Of a stretch of DNA of 64,000 nucleotides, positions 17,634-25,793 are shown piece by piece. Below the pieces are notes generated by a model. It had not been told where the DNA came from and did not search any database. It was given only the letters and a program-made list of their open reading frames with translations. This DNA is from CAYLHF01 sp964383365. Its GTDB lineage: Bacteria > Bacteroidota > Rhodothermia > Rhodothermales > UBA10348. How positions within the stretch are numbered: position 1 is the stretch's first letter; the number at the start of each line of letters is the position of its first letter. The stretch spans positions 1 through 64,000 of the forward strand of contig CAYLHF010000012.1 in the NCBI GenBank assembly GCA_964383365.1, in the 5' to 3' direction. The position numbers and the translations under genes were made by a program.

Positions 17634-19271
17634 ATGCCAAACAGATTTCTGCTCTCGTTCCTGCTATCTCTGCTGATCATCACAACGAGCCGGGCTCAGG
17701 TTCTGGACGATGTCAGCGAGACGGAAGTAACATTTCAATCCGCGAACGAGGAACGTCTCGGCAAGACCCTCACGCTGACGTCCGTCAGTCAACCGATTCT
17801 GGCTTCCTTCACGGGAGTCGTATTCGAAATAGCCTCGACGGCGGAATCCATCCAGGCCGCGGTCCGATTTGAAGCGGACGGGTCCTGGGGCCCGTGGATT
17901 GACCTCTATTCGGTCCGTTCGGTCACCGAAGATCTGTTTGTCGCCGGATTCCATGGAGAAACGTTGCGATCGGGAGTCCGGATGGAGATTCGCGTTTCAA
18001 ATTCATCTTCGAGTCCCTTAACGCTGCGAGACGCCGGTATCTTCGACAACCGAACCGACGAGGATGCAACGTCATCGGCCCTACCGGCCGCCCCGAACGG
18101 AATCACAGGAAAAAAGGCTGGAAAAATAATTCCACCAGCCCTCATTACCCGCGCCGACTGGGGCGCGTCACCGTTTCGAGGTTCACCCGTCGATCTTGCC
18201 CGACCGACCATTGATTTCCTGACGTTTCATCATGCGGCAGGTTTCAGTGCCACGTCCAGGGAGGATGGTATTCGACAGGTAAAGGCTATTCAGGACTTCC
18301 ATCAGAATATCCGCGGTTGGAGCGATATTGGATATCAGTTCGCGATCGACCGCAGTGGCCGACTCTATCAGGGAAGGCCGTTTCTTGATGCAAGCACCTC
18401 GCTGGCGCAAGTTCCTCGTCTGGCTCTTGGAGCCCACGTCGGAGGGCACAATACGGGCAACATCGGAACGGTTTTACTTGGGTGCTATCATCCTCCAGAG
18501 GGCAGTTTCTGCGAAGAAGTACCCACTCCGGAAGCACTCGCCACGTACAAAACCCTTTTTGCTTTCCTGAGTGAGCGATACCATGTTGCCCCGACGCTGA
18601 TCAGAGGCCACAGAGATTTCAGTGCGACTGCCTGTCCAGGTGACAACAATTATGTTCGCCTTCCTCAGTTGAGAACAGATGTAGCCCGGCTTCTCGTAAC
18701 GGGTAATCAATCACTCGGTACCGCCTCTCTCACCGCAGTAGTAGACGACGAAGGCTTTGTAAGACTTTCGTGGGAGTTTCTCGAAGACTTCGGAATCGAT
18801 GGATTCAGACTGGAACGAACGTTTCAGGACCGGACCGATACGATCACCAGCGGAACGGGTGCACAGAATGGAACGTCGCTGGATGCTGGAATCACGCTGG
18901 CAGGCGACGTTTCGTATTTCCTCTATGCTGAATCTGCTGATGGACGCGTTCAGAGACTCGCATCTCTTGAGCTGACCATGGATACGCCCGGGGAGTTTCT
19001 ACTCGCGCGCGCATTTCCAAATCCGGCGAGTAGCCGAATTCAGATACGGTACTTTGTGGCTCACAAAGGTGTCGTTCATTTAAACCTTTTCGATGCCACA
19101 GGGCGCCGCGTCAGATCGCTCGACGATTCCTTCCGAACGGAAGACCGTTGGTATACATCAAGTCTGGATGTTTCCGGTTTGCCGGGAGGGATCTATTACT
19201 ATCGGCTACGAATTGATGGTTTTTCTGGAATTGTCTTCGACAAGACGCGCTCGATAGCCATCGTGCGTTAG
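17634..19271 (+). CDS. N-acetylmuramoyl-L-alanine amidase (Amidase_2/PGRP) with T9SS sorting domain
   Basis: A 545-residue secreted peptidoglycan amidase. A signal peptide (FLLSFLLSLLIITTSRAQ) is followed by a beta-rich N-terminal region (~20-160), then an Amidase_2/PGRP domain beginning at RADWGASPF. Zinc ligands are visible: His199/His200 (FHHAAG), His326 (GHRDFSATACPGD) and Cys334. A fibronectin-like linker and a T9SS-type C-terminal domain (ARAFPNPASSRIQIRY ... GGIYYYRLRIDG) complete it. It should cleave the bond between MurNAc and L-Ala, most likely at the cell surface or in other cells since T9SS carries it beyond the outer membrane. It follows the porV-like gene by 12 bases. Its last codons and stop lie in a 22-bp tandem duplication. 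Confidence 0.92.
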   Translation: MPNRFLLSFLLSLLIITTSRAQVLDDVSETEVTFQSANEERLGKTLTLTSVSQPILASFTGVVFEIASTAESIQAAVRFEADGSWGPWIDLYSVRSVTEDLFVAGFHGETLRSGVRMEIRVSNSSSSPLTLRDAGIFDNRTDEDATSSALPAAPNGITGKKAGKIIPPALITRADWGASPFRGSPVDLARPTIDFLTFHHAAGFSATSREDGIRQVKAIQDFHQNIRGWSDIGYQFAIDRSGRLYQGRPFLDASTSLAQVPRLALGAHVGGHNTGNIGTVLLGCYHPPEGSFCEEVPTPEALATYKTLFAFLSERYHVAPTLIRGHRDFSATACPGDNNYVRLPQLRTDVARLLVTGNQSLGTASLTAVVDDEGFVRLSWEFLEDFGIDGFRLERTFQDRTDTITSGTGAQNGTSLDAGITLAGDVSYFLYAESADGRVQRLASLELTMDTPGEFLLARAFPNPASSRIQIRYFVAHKGVVHLNLFDATGRRVRSLDDSFRTEDRWYTSSLDVSGLPGGIYYYRLRIDGFSGIVFDKTRSIAIVR

Positions 19272-19294
19272 GTCGATAGCCATCGTGCGTTAGG
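19251..19294. repeat. 22-bp perfect tandem duplication across a stop codon
   Basis: Two adjacent identical 22-base copies, 19251-19272 and 19273-19294 (tcgatagccatcgtgcgtta followed by gg). The first copy encodes the C-terminal SIAIVR and stop of the amidase; the second repeats these bases outside the reading frame's end. It looks like a recent slippage or recombination event that left the protein unchanged. Confidence 0.9.
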
Positions 19295-19419
19295 TCCATA
19301 ACCGGGTTCGGTCTCGATCAGCAGATGCATACTATCCGCGTCGAAGATGCCCTCCGAAGGAGAGGTAGCGATCCCGTTCCCGGACGAATCATTTCTCAAT
19401 GTTTCCCGGATAAAAGCAT

Positions 19420-19448
19420 GCCCGGTTTTGGCTGTACCAAAACCGGGC
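19420..19448. terminator. Perfect 12-bp hairpin, possible terminator
   Basis: gcccggttttgg (19420-19431) pairs perfectly with ccaaaaccgggc (19437-19448) around the loop ctgta. No T-run follows on the plus strand, and only a short TTTTA on the minus strand, so it may be a weak terminator for the amidase operon or part of a leader RNA. Confidence 0.45.
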
Positions 19449-19468
19449 AGCTTCACCCAGAACCAATC

Positions 19469-19532
19469 ATCACTGAGAGGTGATCCACCGACGCAGAGCC
19501 AGGTCCTAATCCTGGGACGTGGCGGTCGGTGG
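19469..19532 (+). ncRNA. Candidate structured RNA element (unassigned)
   Basis: Three nested or adjacent helices are visible. ATCACT/GGTGAT (19469-19474, 19479-19484) closes a GAGA tetraloop of the GNRA type. It is followed at once by CCACCGAC (19485-19492), which pairs perfectly with GTCGGTGG (19525-19532), enclosing internal-loop bases and the hairpin CCAGG-tcctaat-CCTGG (19499-19515). This compact fold lies ~240 bases upstream of the UDP-xylose synthase gene and could be a cis-regulatory element of the exopolysaccharide locus. It matches no RNA family I can name with confidence; strand is inferred from the downstream genes. Confidence 0.4.
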
Positions 19533-19768
19533 CTGAGTCAAGGATACGAATTCGTTGAAAAGACGTCTGTAGGAATAATTGAACCTCGTCGTGTAGGGCG
19601 TTTCCCTACGCATCTGAAGGGCTTCATGAGTGCGCTGTGGGGATCGCTTCACCTTCAGAATGGGCGTATCGAGCCGATAACTGGCATGAAAGCTGTCTCA
19701 CAGTAAGACTGGCACAGTATTAGCCAAGTCATTGTCGACTGGTTATCGCAAATACACGCCTTCAAAAA

Positions 19769-20881
19769 ATGTCCAACGCTAGAACTCTGACAAGAACCCT
19801 CATAGCAGGTGGGTCCGGCTTTATCGGCTCCCACCTCTGCGAACGATTCCTTGAGGATGGACATCACGTTATCTGCGTCGACAATCTCATTACGGGACGT
19901 CGATCCAATATCAAACATCTACTGGGACATCCTCGATTTGCGTTCCTGGAACAGGATGTTTCGGTCTCCTTCACCATTGATGGTCCACTCGACAATATTC
20001 TTCACTTTGCCTGTCCCGCGTCCCCCATCGACTATTTGAAATACCCGCTGGAAACACTGCAGGTGGGATCAGCCGGAACCAAGAATCTGCTTGACCTTGC
20101 CGTAGAGAAGAAATCCCGATTCCTTTTCGCGTCCACCAGTGAAGTTTACGGAGACCCTCTGGTTCACCCGCAAAAGGAATCATACTGGGGCAACGTAAAT
20201 CCCATCGGTCCCCGAAGTGTATACGATGAGTCCAAACGTTTCTCAGAGGCGATCGTCTCTGCCTATCGCAGGGAAATGGGCGTTGAAGCCCGCATTATAC
20301 GAATATTCAATACGTATGGGCCCCGCATGCGGCTCGACGACGGGAGGGTCCTTCCAACATTCATGGGACAGGCCCTCAGAGGCGAGCCTCTCACCATATT
20401 CGGAGATGGATCGCAGACCCGGTCTTTTTGCTATGTAGACGATCTGGTAGAAGGAGTTGTTCGGCTGCTCCAGAGCAACGAACCGTTGCCGGTGAACGTC
20501 GGAAACCCGGAAGAAATATCGATTGGTGGATTTGCCGAGGAAGTGATTGCCCTGACCGGTGCAAGGAGTTCTGTAACGTATCGAGCCCTGCCGGAAGACG
20601 ATCCGAAAATTCGAAAGCCGGACATCACCCGCGCCTTCAATATCCTGGGTTGGTTCCCGAAAGTCGATCGTTCGAACGGACTGAAGAGAACACTTTCGTA
20701 CTTCCAAAACGAAGTTCGGTGTGAAGCGTCCCCCGTATCCGAGCGGATGTCGGGTTTCGCTACAGAGTCGACGAAAAACCACACAACCCGGGTCACTCCT
20801 GATCGACAACCATCGGCACCACATGGTCATACTAACGGATTAAGAAACCCGGCCGATATTAAATCCCGTATGGTGGATTGA
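19769..20881 (+). CDS. UDP-glucuronate decarboxylase (UDP-xylose synthase) family epimerase
   Basis: A 370-residue short-chain dehydrogenase-fold nucleotide-sugar enzyme. The NAD-binding motif GGSGFIGSH is near residues 14-22, the catalytic Ser/Tyr/Lys are in FASTSEVYGDP and VYDESKR, and the sequence across STSEVYGDPLVHPQ and GPRMRLDDGRVLP is typical of UDP-xylose synthases, which convert UDP-glucuronate to UDP-xylose. A close relative such as dTDP-glucose dehydratase is less likely. The last ~55 residues are a polar low-complexity tail not usual in the family. It opens the polysaccharide locus, 18 bases upstream of the Wzz/BY-kinase gene. Confidence 0.85.
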   Translation: MSNARTLTRTLIAGGSGFIGSHLCERFLEDGHHVICVDNLITGRRSNIKHLLGHPRFAFLEQDVSVSFTIDGPLDNILHFACPASPIDYLKYPLETLQVGSAGTKNLLDLAVEKKSRFLFASTSEVYGDPLVHPQKESYWGNVNPIGPRSVYDESKRFSEAIVSAYRREMGVEARIIRIFNTYGPRMRLDDGRVLPTFMGQALRGEPLTIFGDGSQTRSFCYVDDLVEGVVRLLQSNEPLPVNVGNPEEISIGGFAEEVIALTGARSSVTYRALPEDDPKIRKPDITRAFNILGWFPKVDRSNGLKRTLSYFQNEVRCEASPVSERMSGFATESTKNHTTRVTPDRQPSAPHGHTNGLRNPADIKSRMVD

Positions 20882-20899
20882 CCGAATACGCACCTGGAA

Positions 20900-23482
20900 A
20901 TGAATAACAGTATAGACCACGATCACAGTTCTCAGCCCGTTCGAGAGCCAGGAAATGAGCACTCGGACGCACTACGCTGGCAGGCTCCGAGACCGCGCAT
21001 TGACCACGATTCATCGGATGTTCCGTCTGATTCGGAATCCCGGCGTCCCACACGACATGGTCGCCGATCGAATGCCGATCCGGACACCCACGCGGACTCC
21101 GGATCATCTGAACTGCTGCCGGCTCTTCCATCGTCGACTCCGCCCGAGTGGACACGTCTGGTCGATGGCCGCCCTCAATCCGCACCCGCCCCTCCCCCGT
21201 TGTTTCCGGAACCTGCCCCAGCTGATTACGGTGGAGCCGATGAGTCTGTACTGGCCGTTCTGGGAAGAAGAAAAGCTGTTTTCTTACTAATCGCGATTCT
21301 TAGTTGGCTCTCCGTAGCGGCATATATCACTATTGTACCTCCATCGTATGAGGCAACGACGCTCCTCATGGTCGATACTCGGGGATTCAGAAAGGAGGTG
21401 GAGGATCTTCCTCGAATAAATCGCGAATCGGCTCAGTTCGGGCTCGGTAAGATTGCGAACCACGCGCTCATATTGCAGACCTCGAATGAACTGGTTGAGA
21501 CCACCGTGGATCAGCTCCTCGCAATGAAGCATGCGGGACTCATTACGACTCCATTAACACTGTTCGACGGACTCGATCCCAATTTGGGTCGGGCCTCGGT
21601 TCTGAAACGATTCAGGAAAAAATTTGTCACGGTCAGTCCTCAACCCAATGACGACGATGAACCCGATGCCATAATGGTCAGTGCCCTGAGCACCGAACCT
21701 GCGGAAGCTGCTCTGATTTCAAACCTGTATGCCCAGTCATATATAAAGTCTGTTGTCGGAGCCCTGGAAGCGCAATATGTCGAAGCCCGGCAGTATTATG
21801 CTGATCTTCTGGTTAGCCAGGATGTAGTGATGGCAAATCTCGATTCTTCTCTGCACGCTTTCGCCGCAAAGAGAGGAGACATTATGCTGGAGGAAGAAGA
21901 GTCTCACACAGTCAAGCAAATTTCCCTGCTTCGATCCAAGCTTGATGACTCCCGGATCGAAATAAGTCAGTATGAAGCCAGAATATCCTCGCTGATCGAT
22001 CAATTCAACAAACTGGAGCCGCAATTGCACGCTGAGCAAGCGGCATCCGGATTGGATACACGTCTCCAGCAAACGAATGCCCGAATCGCAGAGGTAGAGT
22101 TGTCCATCGAGCAGTTCTATACCAAAAATCCCGGACTCCGAGAGCATCCCGAGACGAGCGAAGACTTGATGGATCTGCTTCTTGAAGCGGAATCACTTCG
22201 TCTCAGAATTAATCGGCTTTCAGCGGATTATGTGGATCAGGTCGTTGCCGTTGGAGGAATCGATCTTCAGAAGCTGGACTCTGGCGTTGCCATTATGGCC
22301 CAGCTGCGGCGCCAAATCGCGGAAGAGCGCGTGTCCCTGTCCGCTGAAAAGGCACGGGAAGCCGCTATTCTGACCCGCCTGGCCCAATATGAGCAACAGC
22401 GAAAAATTCTTCCGACTCAGCAGGTCGACCTCGAAAAACTTGAGCGCCAGCATGCCGTTGCGGAGACCAGACACGACGAACTGAAAGAGAAAATCAGAAA
22501 AATAGACGAGGCAGAGAGTTCACAGCGAATATTTGCCCAGGTAGCCGTACCCGCCGTAACCCCGATTGAACCCGTACGGGCACCGTCAGTAATCGGCGGT
22601 CTCGGATTCGTTTTGGGCATCTTACTGGCCATCGGCGGCGCATTTGCCCGCGACAAAACCGATTCTCGGATATTTGAACCGACCGATATGGTCCCGGACC
22701 AGATTGATCTCATCGGAACTATACCCGATCTGCGGAAAGAGCATTCGATCTTCAGAAGCAGGAAATCATTTGCACCCTTCTTCGAGAGAACGGTATCTAC
22801 AGATCTGGTCAGCCTACTTCACCCACAGTCTGCCGTATCTCACGCGATCAAGAGTCTTCAAATGCGCCTTTCCGGGGATCCCTCCGAAATGCAGGTATTT
22901 GTTGTCACGAGCCCGGAAATGGAAGACGGCAAGAGTATGATCGCTGCGAATTTCGCCGTAACACTCGCCCAATCCGGCTATCGAACGCTCCTTCTTGATG
23001 CAGATATCTACCATCCATCCGTCAGCCGGTTACTGGGTCTTACCAAGCAGGCTGAGTTCGATCTGGAGACCTGTACGTTTTCTGACGGACGGGGCGTAGA
23101 GGCCTTTTCCGCAGCCCTGCCGAATCTTTACGCACTCTCCCTGCATGGACCTGATAACGGAACTGCTGAATTCTTGATGTCCACGCACCTGGTCCCTGTT
23201 ATCGAACGGGTCAGAAATCATTTCGATGTCGTCGTAATCGATACGCCACCGGTAACGCACTCAACCGATGCGTTGCGACTCGGTCAACTCAGTGACGAGG
23301 TATTTCTGGTTGCACGCACCGGCAAGACGCATTTCGAGTTATTCCAGAAATCCGTAACGGATATAGACCGTGCGGCCAGCCGACCTCCTCGCGTCATATT
23401 GAATGGCTACACGGATAAGGCGGACGCCAGTAAGCACAAGCGACGGCGCTACAACAAACGCACGCAGCACAGAACGTCGTGA
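20900..23482 (+). CDS. Wzz-type polysaccharide co-polymerase fused to a BY-kinase domain
   Basis: An 860-residue inner-membrane protein controlling chain length and export of a surface polysaccharide. A ~125-residue polar, Pro/Asp-rich cytoplasmic N-terminus leads to membrane segment 1 (AVFLLIAILSWLSVAAYITI), a periplasmic Wzz region with long coiled coils (~150-560), membrane segment 2 (VIGGLGFVLGILLAIGGAF), and a C-terminal bacterial tyrosine kinase domain. Walker A is PEMEDGKSMIAAN with Lys678, Walker A' is LLLDADIYHPS and Walker B is VVVIDTPPV. BY-kinases usually end in a Tyr cluster that is autophosphorylated; here the tail is basic with a single Tyr (RRRYNKRTQHRTS). Phosphorylation control may therefore differ. 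The 3' end overlaps only non-coding upstream frame of the next gene. Confidence 0.9.
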   Translation: MNNSIDHDHSSQPVREPGNEHSDALRWQAPRPRIDHDSSDVPSDSESRRPTRHGRRSNADPDTHADSGSSELLPALPSSTPPEWTRLVDGRPQSAPAPPPLFPEPAPADYGGADESVLAVLGRRKAVFLLIAILSWLSVAAYITIVPPSYEATTLLMVDTRGFRKEVEDLPRINRESAQFGLGKIANHALILQTSNELVETTVDQLLAMKHAGLITTPLTLFDGLDPNLGRASVLKRFRKKFVTVSPQPNDDDEPDAIMVSALSTEPAEAALISNLYAQSYIKSVVGALEAQYVEARQYYADLLVSQDVVMANLDSSLHAFAAKRGDIMLEEEESHTVKQISLLRSKLDDSRIEISQYEARISSLIDQFNKLEPQLHAEQAASGLDTRLQQTNARIAEVELSIEQFYTKNPGLREHPETSEDLMDLLLEAESLRLRINRLSADYVDQVVAVGGIDLQKLDSGVAIMAQLRRQIAEERVSLSAEKAREAAILTRLAQYEQQRKILPTQQVDLEKLERQHAVAETRHDELKEKIRKIDEAESSQRIFAQVAVPAVTPIEPVRAPSVIGGLGFVLGILLAIGGAFARDKTDSRIFEPTDMVPDQIDLIGTIPDLRKEHSIFRSRKSFAPFFERTVSTDLVSLLHPQSAVSHAIKSLQMRLSGDPSEMQVFVVTSPEMEDGKSMIAANFAVTLAQSGYRTLLLDADIYHPSVSRLLGLTKQAEFDLETCTFSDGRGVEAFSAALPNLYALSLHGPDNGTAEFLMSTHLVPVIERVRNHFDVVVIDTPPVTHSTDALRLGQLSDEVFLVARTGKTHFELFQKSVTDIDRAASRPPRVILNGYTDKADASKHKRRRYNKRTQHRTS

Positions 23483-23555
23483 ATCCACATTTTCAGGGCA
23501 TTCAGGCAACGGATTCCGGGCCGGGTCGGGTATAATAGCAAACAGGCAACATGGC

Positions 23556-25730
23556 ATGCCCGCAAATCAACCAAAATCAGCCCCTAAGACCGCGCATCGT
23601 CTGGACTCATGGATAGAGCGGGCTCGACTGTTTCGGCCCTTCCGATCAAACGCTGTTTGGGCGCTCCTCGACCAGGGTTTTGTGAGTGTCTGCAATTTTA
23701 CGACCATTTTTCTCATTGCCCGATTTACGTCTGCCGAGACACTCGGGCTATTTGTTCTTCTGTACAGCATCCTGCTGCTCGCCACCGACCTACAGCACGC
23801 CTCGCTCACACAGGCACATAACGTCCTGGTACCCCAACTGTCTACACGTGAGACCAATTCCTTCACGTCAGTTCTATTCGAACTTCAACTCGCCGGCGGA
23901 ACGGTCACTGCGCTCCTATTCGGTCTCGCAGCTGTACTATTCCATTATGCTGGATCGACCGAAGTAGCCCATGCCGTTCTGTGGCTCTCGATCACAGCGC
24001 TACCGTGGCTCATTCAGGATGCAATTCGGAGAGTCATGTACACAGCGGGAGATTCCAGGTCGGCACTCAAGAATGACGCCCTCTCCTATGGATTACAGGC
24101 ACTGTCTATAGCGGTACTGGTAACCGGTCAAACGCCCCGTGTCGGAGATCTATATGCAGTAATTGGAATGTCATCGGGCGTCGCCGTCGGTTATGGACTT
24201 TGGCAGTTGAGAAAGCACTTACACTTTGTCCGTCCCTCCTCTCCTTCTTTCTGCTCCATTACCCGTCGAATATGGCAGTTCAGCAGGTGGCTGACCGGAA
24301 GCGAGGTACTCCATTGGATCGGTCGACACGGAAATGTATGGGTGCTCGGAGCGTTCGTCGGAATCGGTCCGGTCGGGACGTTCAAGGCTGTAATCCAGCT
24401 TACCAACATACTGAATCCAATCAAACTGGCGACATTTACGTATCTCCCGTCTCGGGCGAGTCGGATTCTTCATGAGACAGGAAAGGACAGCTTTCGACGA
24501 TGGTTAATGCGGGTCGGTGGGTTGATTCTGATTCCGTATACCATGGTAATTCTCACCCTGATAGTGTTTTCACGTCAGATACTGCATTTTGCCTACAACG
24601 GACATTACGATGGCTCCGGTCTCGCCATCATTTTGTCCCTCGGTGCGCTCGGGCACCTCCTCTATTTTGTCCGTTCACTGATACAGATCGATCTCATTTC
24701 CAGAGGCCGCAATTCGGCAATATTCACAGACAGTTTCCTCTCCGTCGTCATGCTACTGACAATCGGAGTTTTCAGTATCAGCATCCTGGGTATAAAGGGA
24801 GCGGTCATATTCGAAATCATCATGGCTTCTGCCCTCATCCTGTACAACGTGCTCGTGTATAGAGGGAAACTGGATCCCGGAGATGTACGGGATAGAGAGC
24901 TCGGGGCTGATTCTCAGGAACGCGCCGCTGCCGATATTCTCGACCGGAGCCAGTTAATCGACCGCGGCTCTGAGGCCAACATCTACCTCACTGAATCGAA
25001 AAGAACGGTCATCAAGGTGTACGAGGGTGACAATAAGGTAGATAAACTCAGGAATGCCCGGTACGAATTTGAAACGCTGAAACGTCTGGAGCGCCAGAGA
25101 ACAGGAGTTGGTTGTGTCGACCTTCCGCGGGTCATTCGGCTCAGTACGAACCCGGCCGCTGTTGAAATGACGAGATTGAAGGGCCTGCCTCTGCTTGATT
25201 TGATTGCGAGTACAGATATTGACTCGGGAGATGTGCCTGGAATAGCCGTGAAACTTCTCGCCGGCCTTACCTACGTTTCCAGACTCCTGAAAGGACCGTA
25301 TAGAGATTTCAGTGTGAGAAATGTATTGATGGACCCTGCGACCGGTCGCCTCTCATTTCTCGATTTCGGTCCCGGCCAGTGGAACGCGATAACGCAGGTT
25401 CAGTCGTCATCAATCGCCACGTCCGTTGGACACTTCGTAGGTGATGGTCTGTATCAGCTGACGAGGCCTGAATTCGTAGCGAATGGTAGACTGAAGCGAC
25501 TCATGCCGGAGTTGTGCTCTGCCCTGCTGATGGAGTTGGCAGAACATGAATCGGTTGGTTTGAACATAATGGATGACCTTCATCACTTCATGGATGAGAA
25601 GTTTTCTGCCAATACGTCCCAGGGAGGTCTCATTCGAAGAAGTTGGTATGCTTCCTTCGGGAACGCCCGGTTCAGAATGCATACCTCTCGCCTTCGCAGG
25701 CGATTCCCCACTGGCGAAAATGAAGTCTGA
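23556..25730 (+). CDS. Wzx-like polysaccharide flippase fused to a C-terminal kinase-like domain
   Basis: A 724-residue two-part protein. Residues ~25-460 form a polytopic membrane domain with about twelve to fourteen segments, like Wzx/MATE lipid-linked oligosaccharide flippases (ALLDQGFVSVCNFTTIFLIA at the start). Residues ~465-690 carry a protein-kinase-like core: Gly-rich loop LIDRGSEANIYL, Lys487 in VIKVY, a helix-C-type Glu in YEFETLKRL, a catalytic loop YRDFSVRNVL with Asp584 and Asn589, and a DFG with Asp603. All catalytic positions are present, so it may phosphorylate a sugar, lipid or protein as the lipopolysaccharide kinases do. The start is ATG at 23556; an upstream ATG at 23403 would overlap the previous gene by 80 bases. 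I know no named family with this architecture. Confidence 0.8.
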   Translation: MPANQPKSAPKTAHRLDSWIERARLFRPFRSNAVWALLDQGFVSVCNFTTIFLIARFTSAETLGLFVLLYSILLLATDLQHASLTQAHNVLVPQLSTRETNSFTSVLFELQLAGGTVTALLFGLAAVLFHYAGSTEVAHAVLWLSITALPWLIQDAIRRVMYTAGDSRSALKNDALSYGLQALSIAVLVTGQTPRVGDLYAVIGMSSGVAVGYGLWQLRKHLHFVRPSSPSFCSITRRIWQFSRWLTGSEVLHWIGRHGNVWVLGAFVGIGPVGTFKAVIQLTNILNPIKLATFTYLPSRASRILHETGKDSFRRWLMRVGGLILIPYTMVILTLIVFSRQILHFAYNGHYDGSGLAIILSLGALGHLLYFVRSLIQIDLISRGRNSAIFTDSFLSVVMLLTIGVFSISILGIKGAVIFEIIMASALILYNVLVYRGKLDPGDVRDRELGADSQERAAADILDRSQLIDRGSEANIYLTESKRTVIKVYEGDNKVDKLRNARYEFETLKRLERQRTGVGCVDLPRVIRLSTNPAAVEMTRLKGLPLLDLIASTDIDSGDVPGIAVKLLAGLTYVSRLLKGPYRDFSVRNVLMDPATGRLSFLDFGPGQWNAITQVQSSSIATSVGHFVGDGLYQLTRPEFVANGRLKRLMPELCSALLMELAEHESVGLNIMDDLHHFMDEKFSANTSQGGLIRRSWYASFGNARFRMHTSRLRRRFPTGENEV

Positions 25731-25793
25731 CGAATTCGGATCAAGATTTTCTACATCGTGTCGATACCGAACGTGGTAAATCGGATCTAATTC

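Larger units (their letters stand above)
19295..19768. other. Gene-free, hairpin-rich leader before the polysaccharide locus
   Basis: This 474-base stretch holds no convincing gene (the 119-codon open frame at 19347 has no domain and no ribosome binding site). It holds several stable inverted repeats: 19420-19448, 19469-19532, GTGTAGGG/CCCTACGC at 19591-19598 and 19604-19611, and TCTGAAG/CTTCAGA at 19613-19619 and 19653-19659. The density suggests a structured 5' leader RNA, a small RNA, or both. No clear promoter was found. Confidence 0.5.

Noticed and set aside
19485..19532. c-di-GMP-I (GEMM) riboswitch, because of the GNRA hairpin and the string gacgcagagcc
   Set aside because: The conserved 5' strand (GGGCAAACC-like) is missing and the 8-bp helix seen here is incompatible with the GEMM fold.
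19347..19706. 119-residue open frame before the polysaccharide locus
   Set aside because: No ribosome binding site or domain, and the stretch is filled with RNA-type hairpins.
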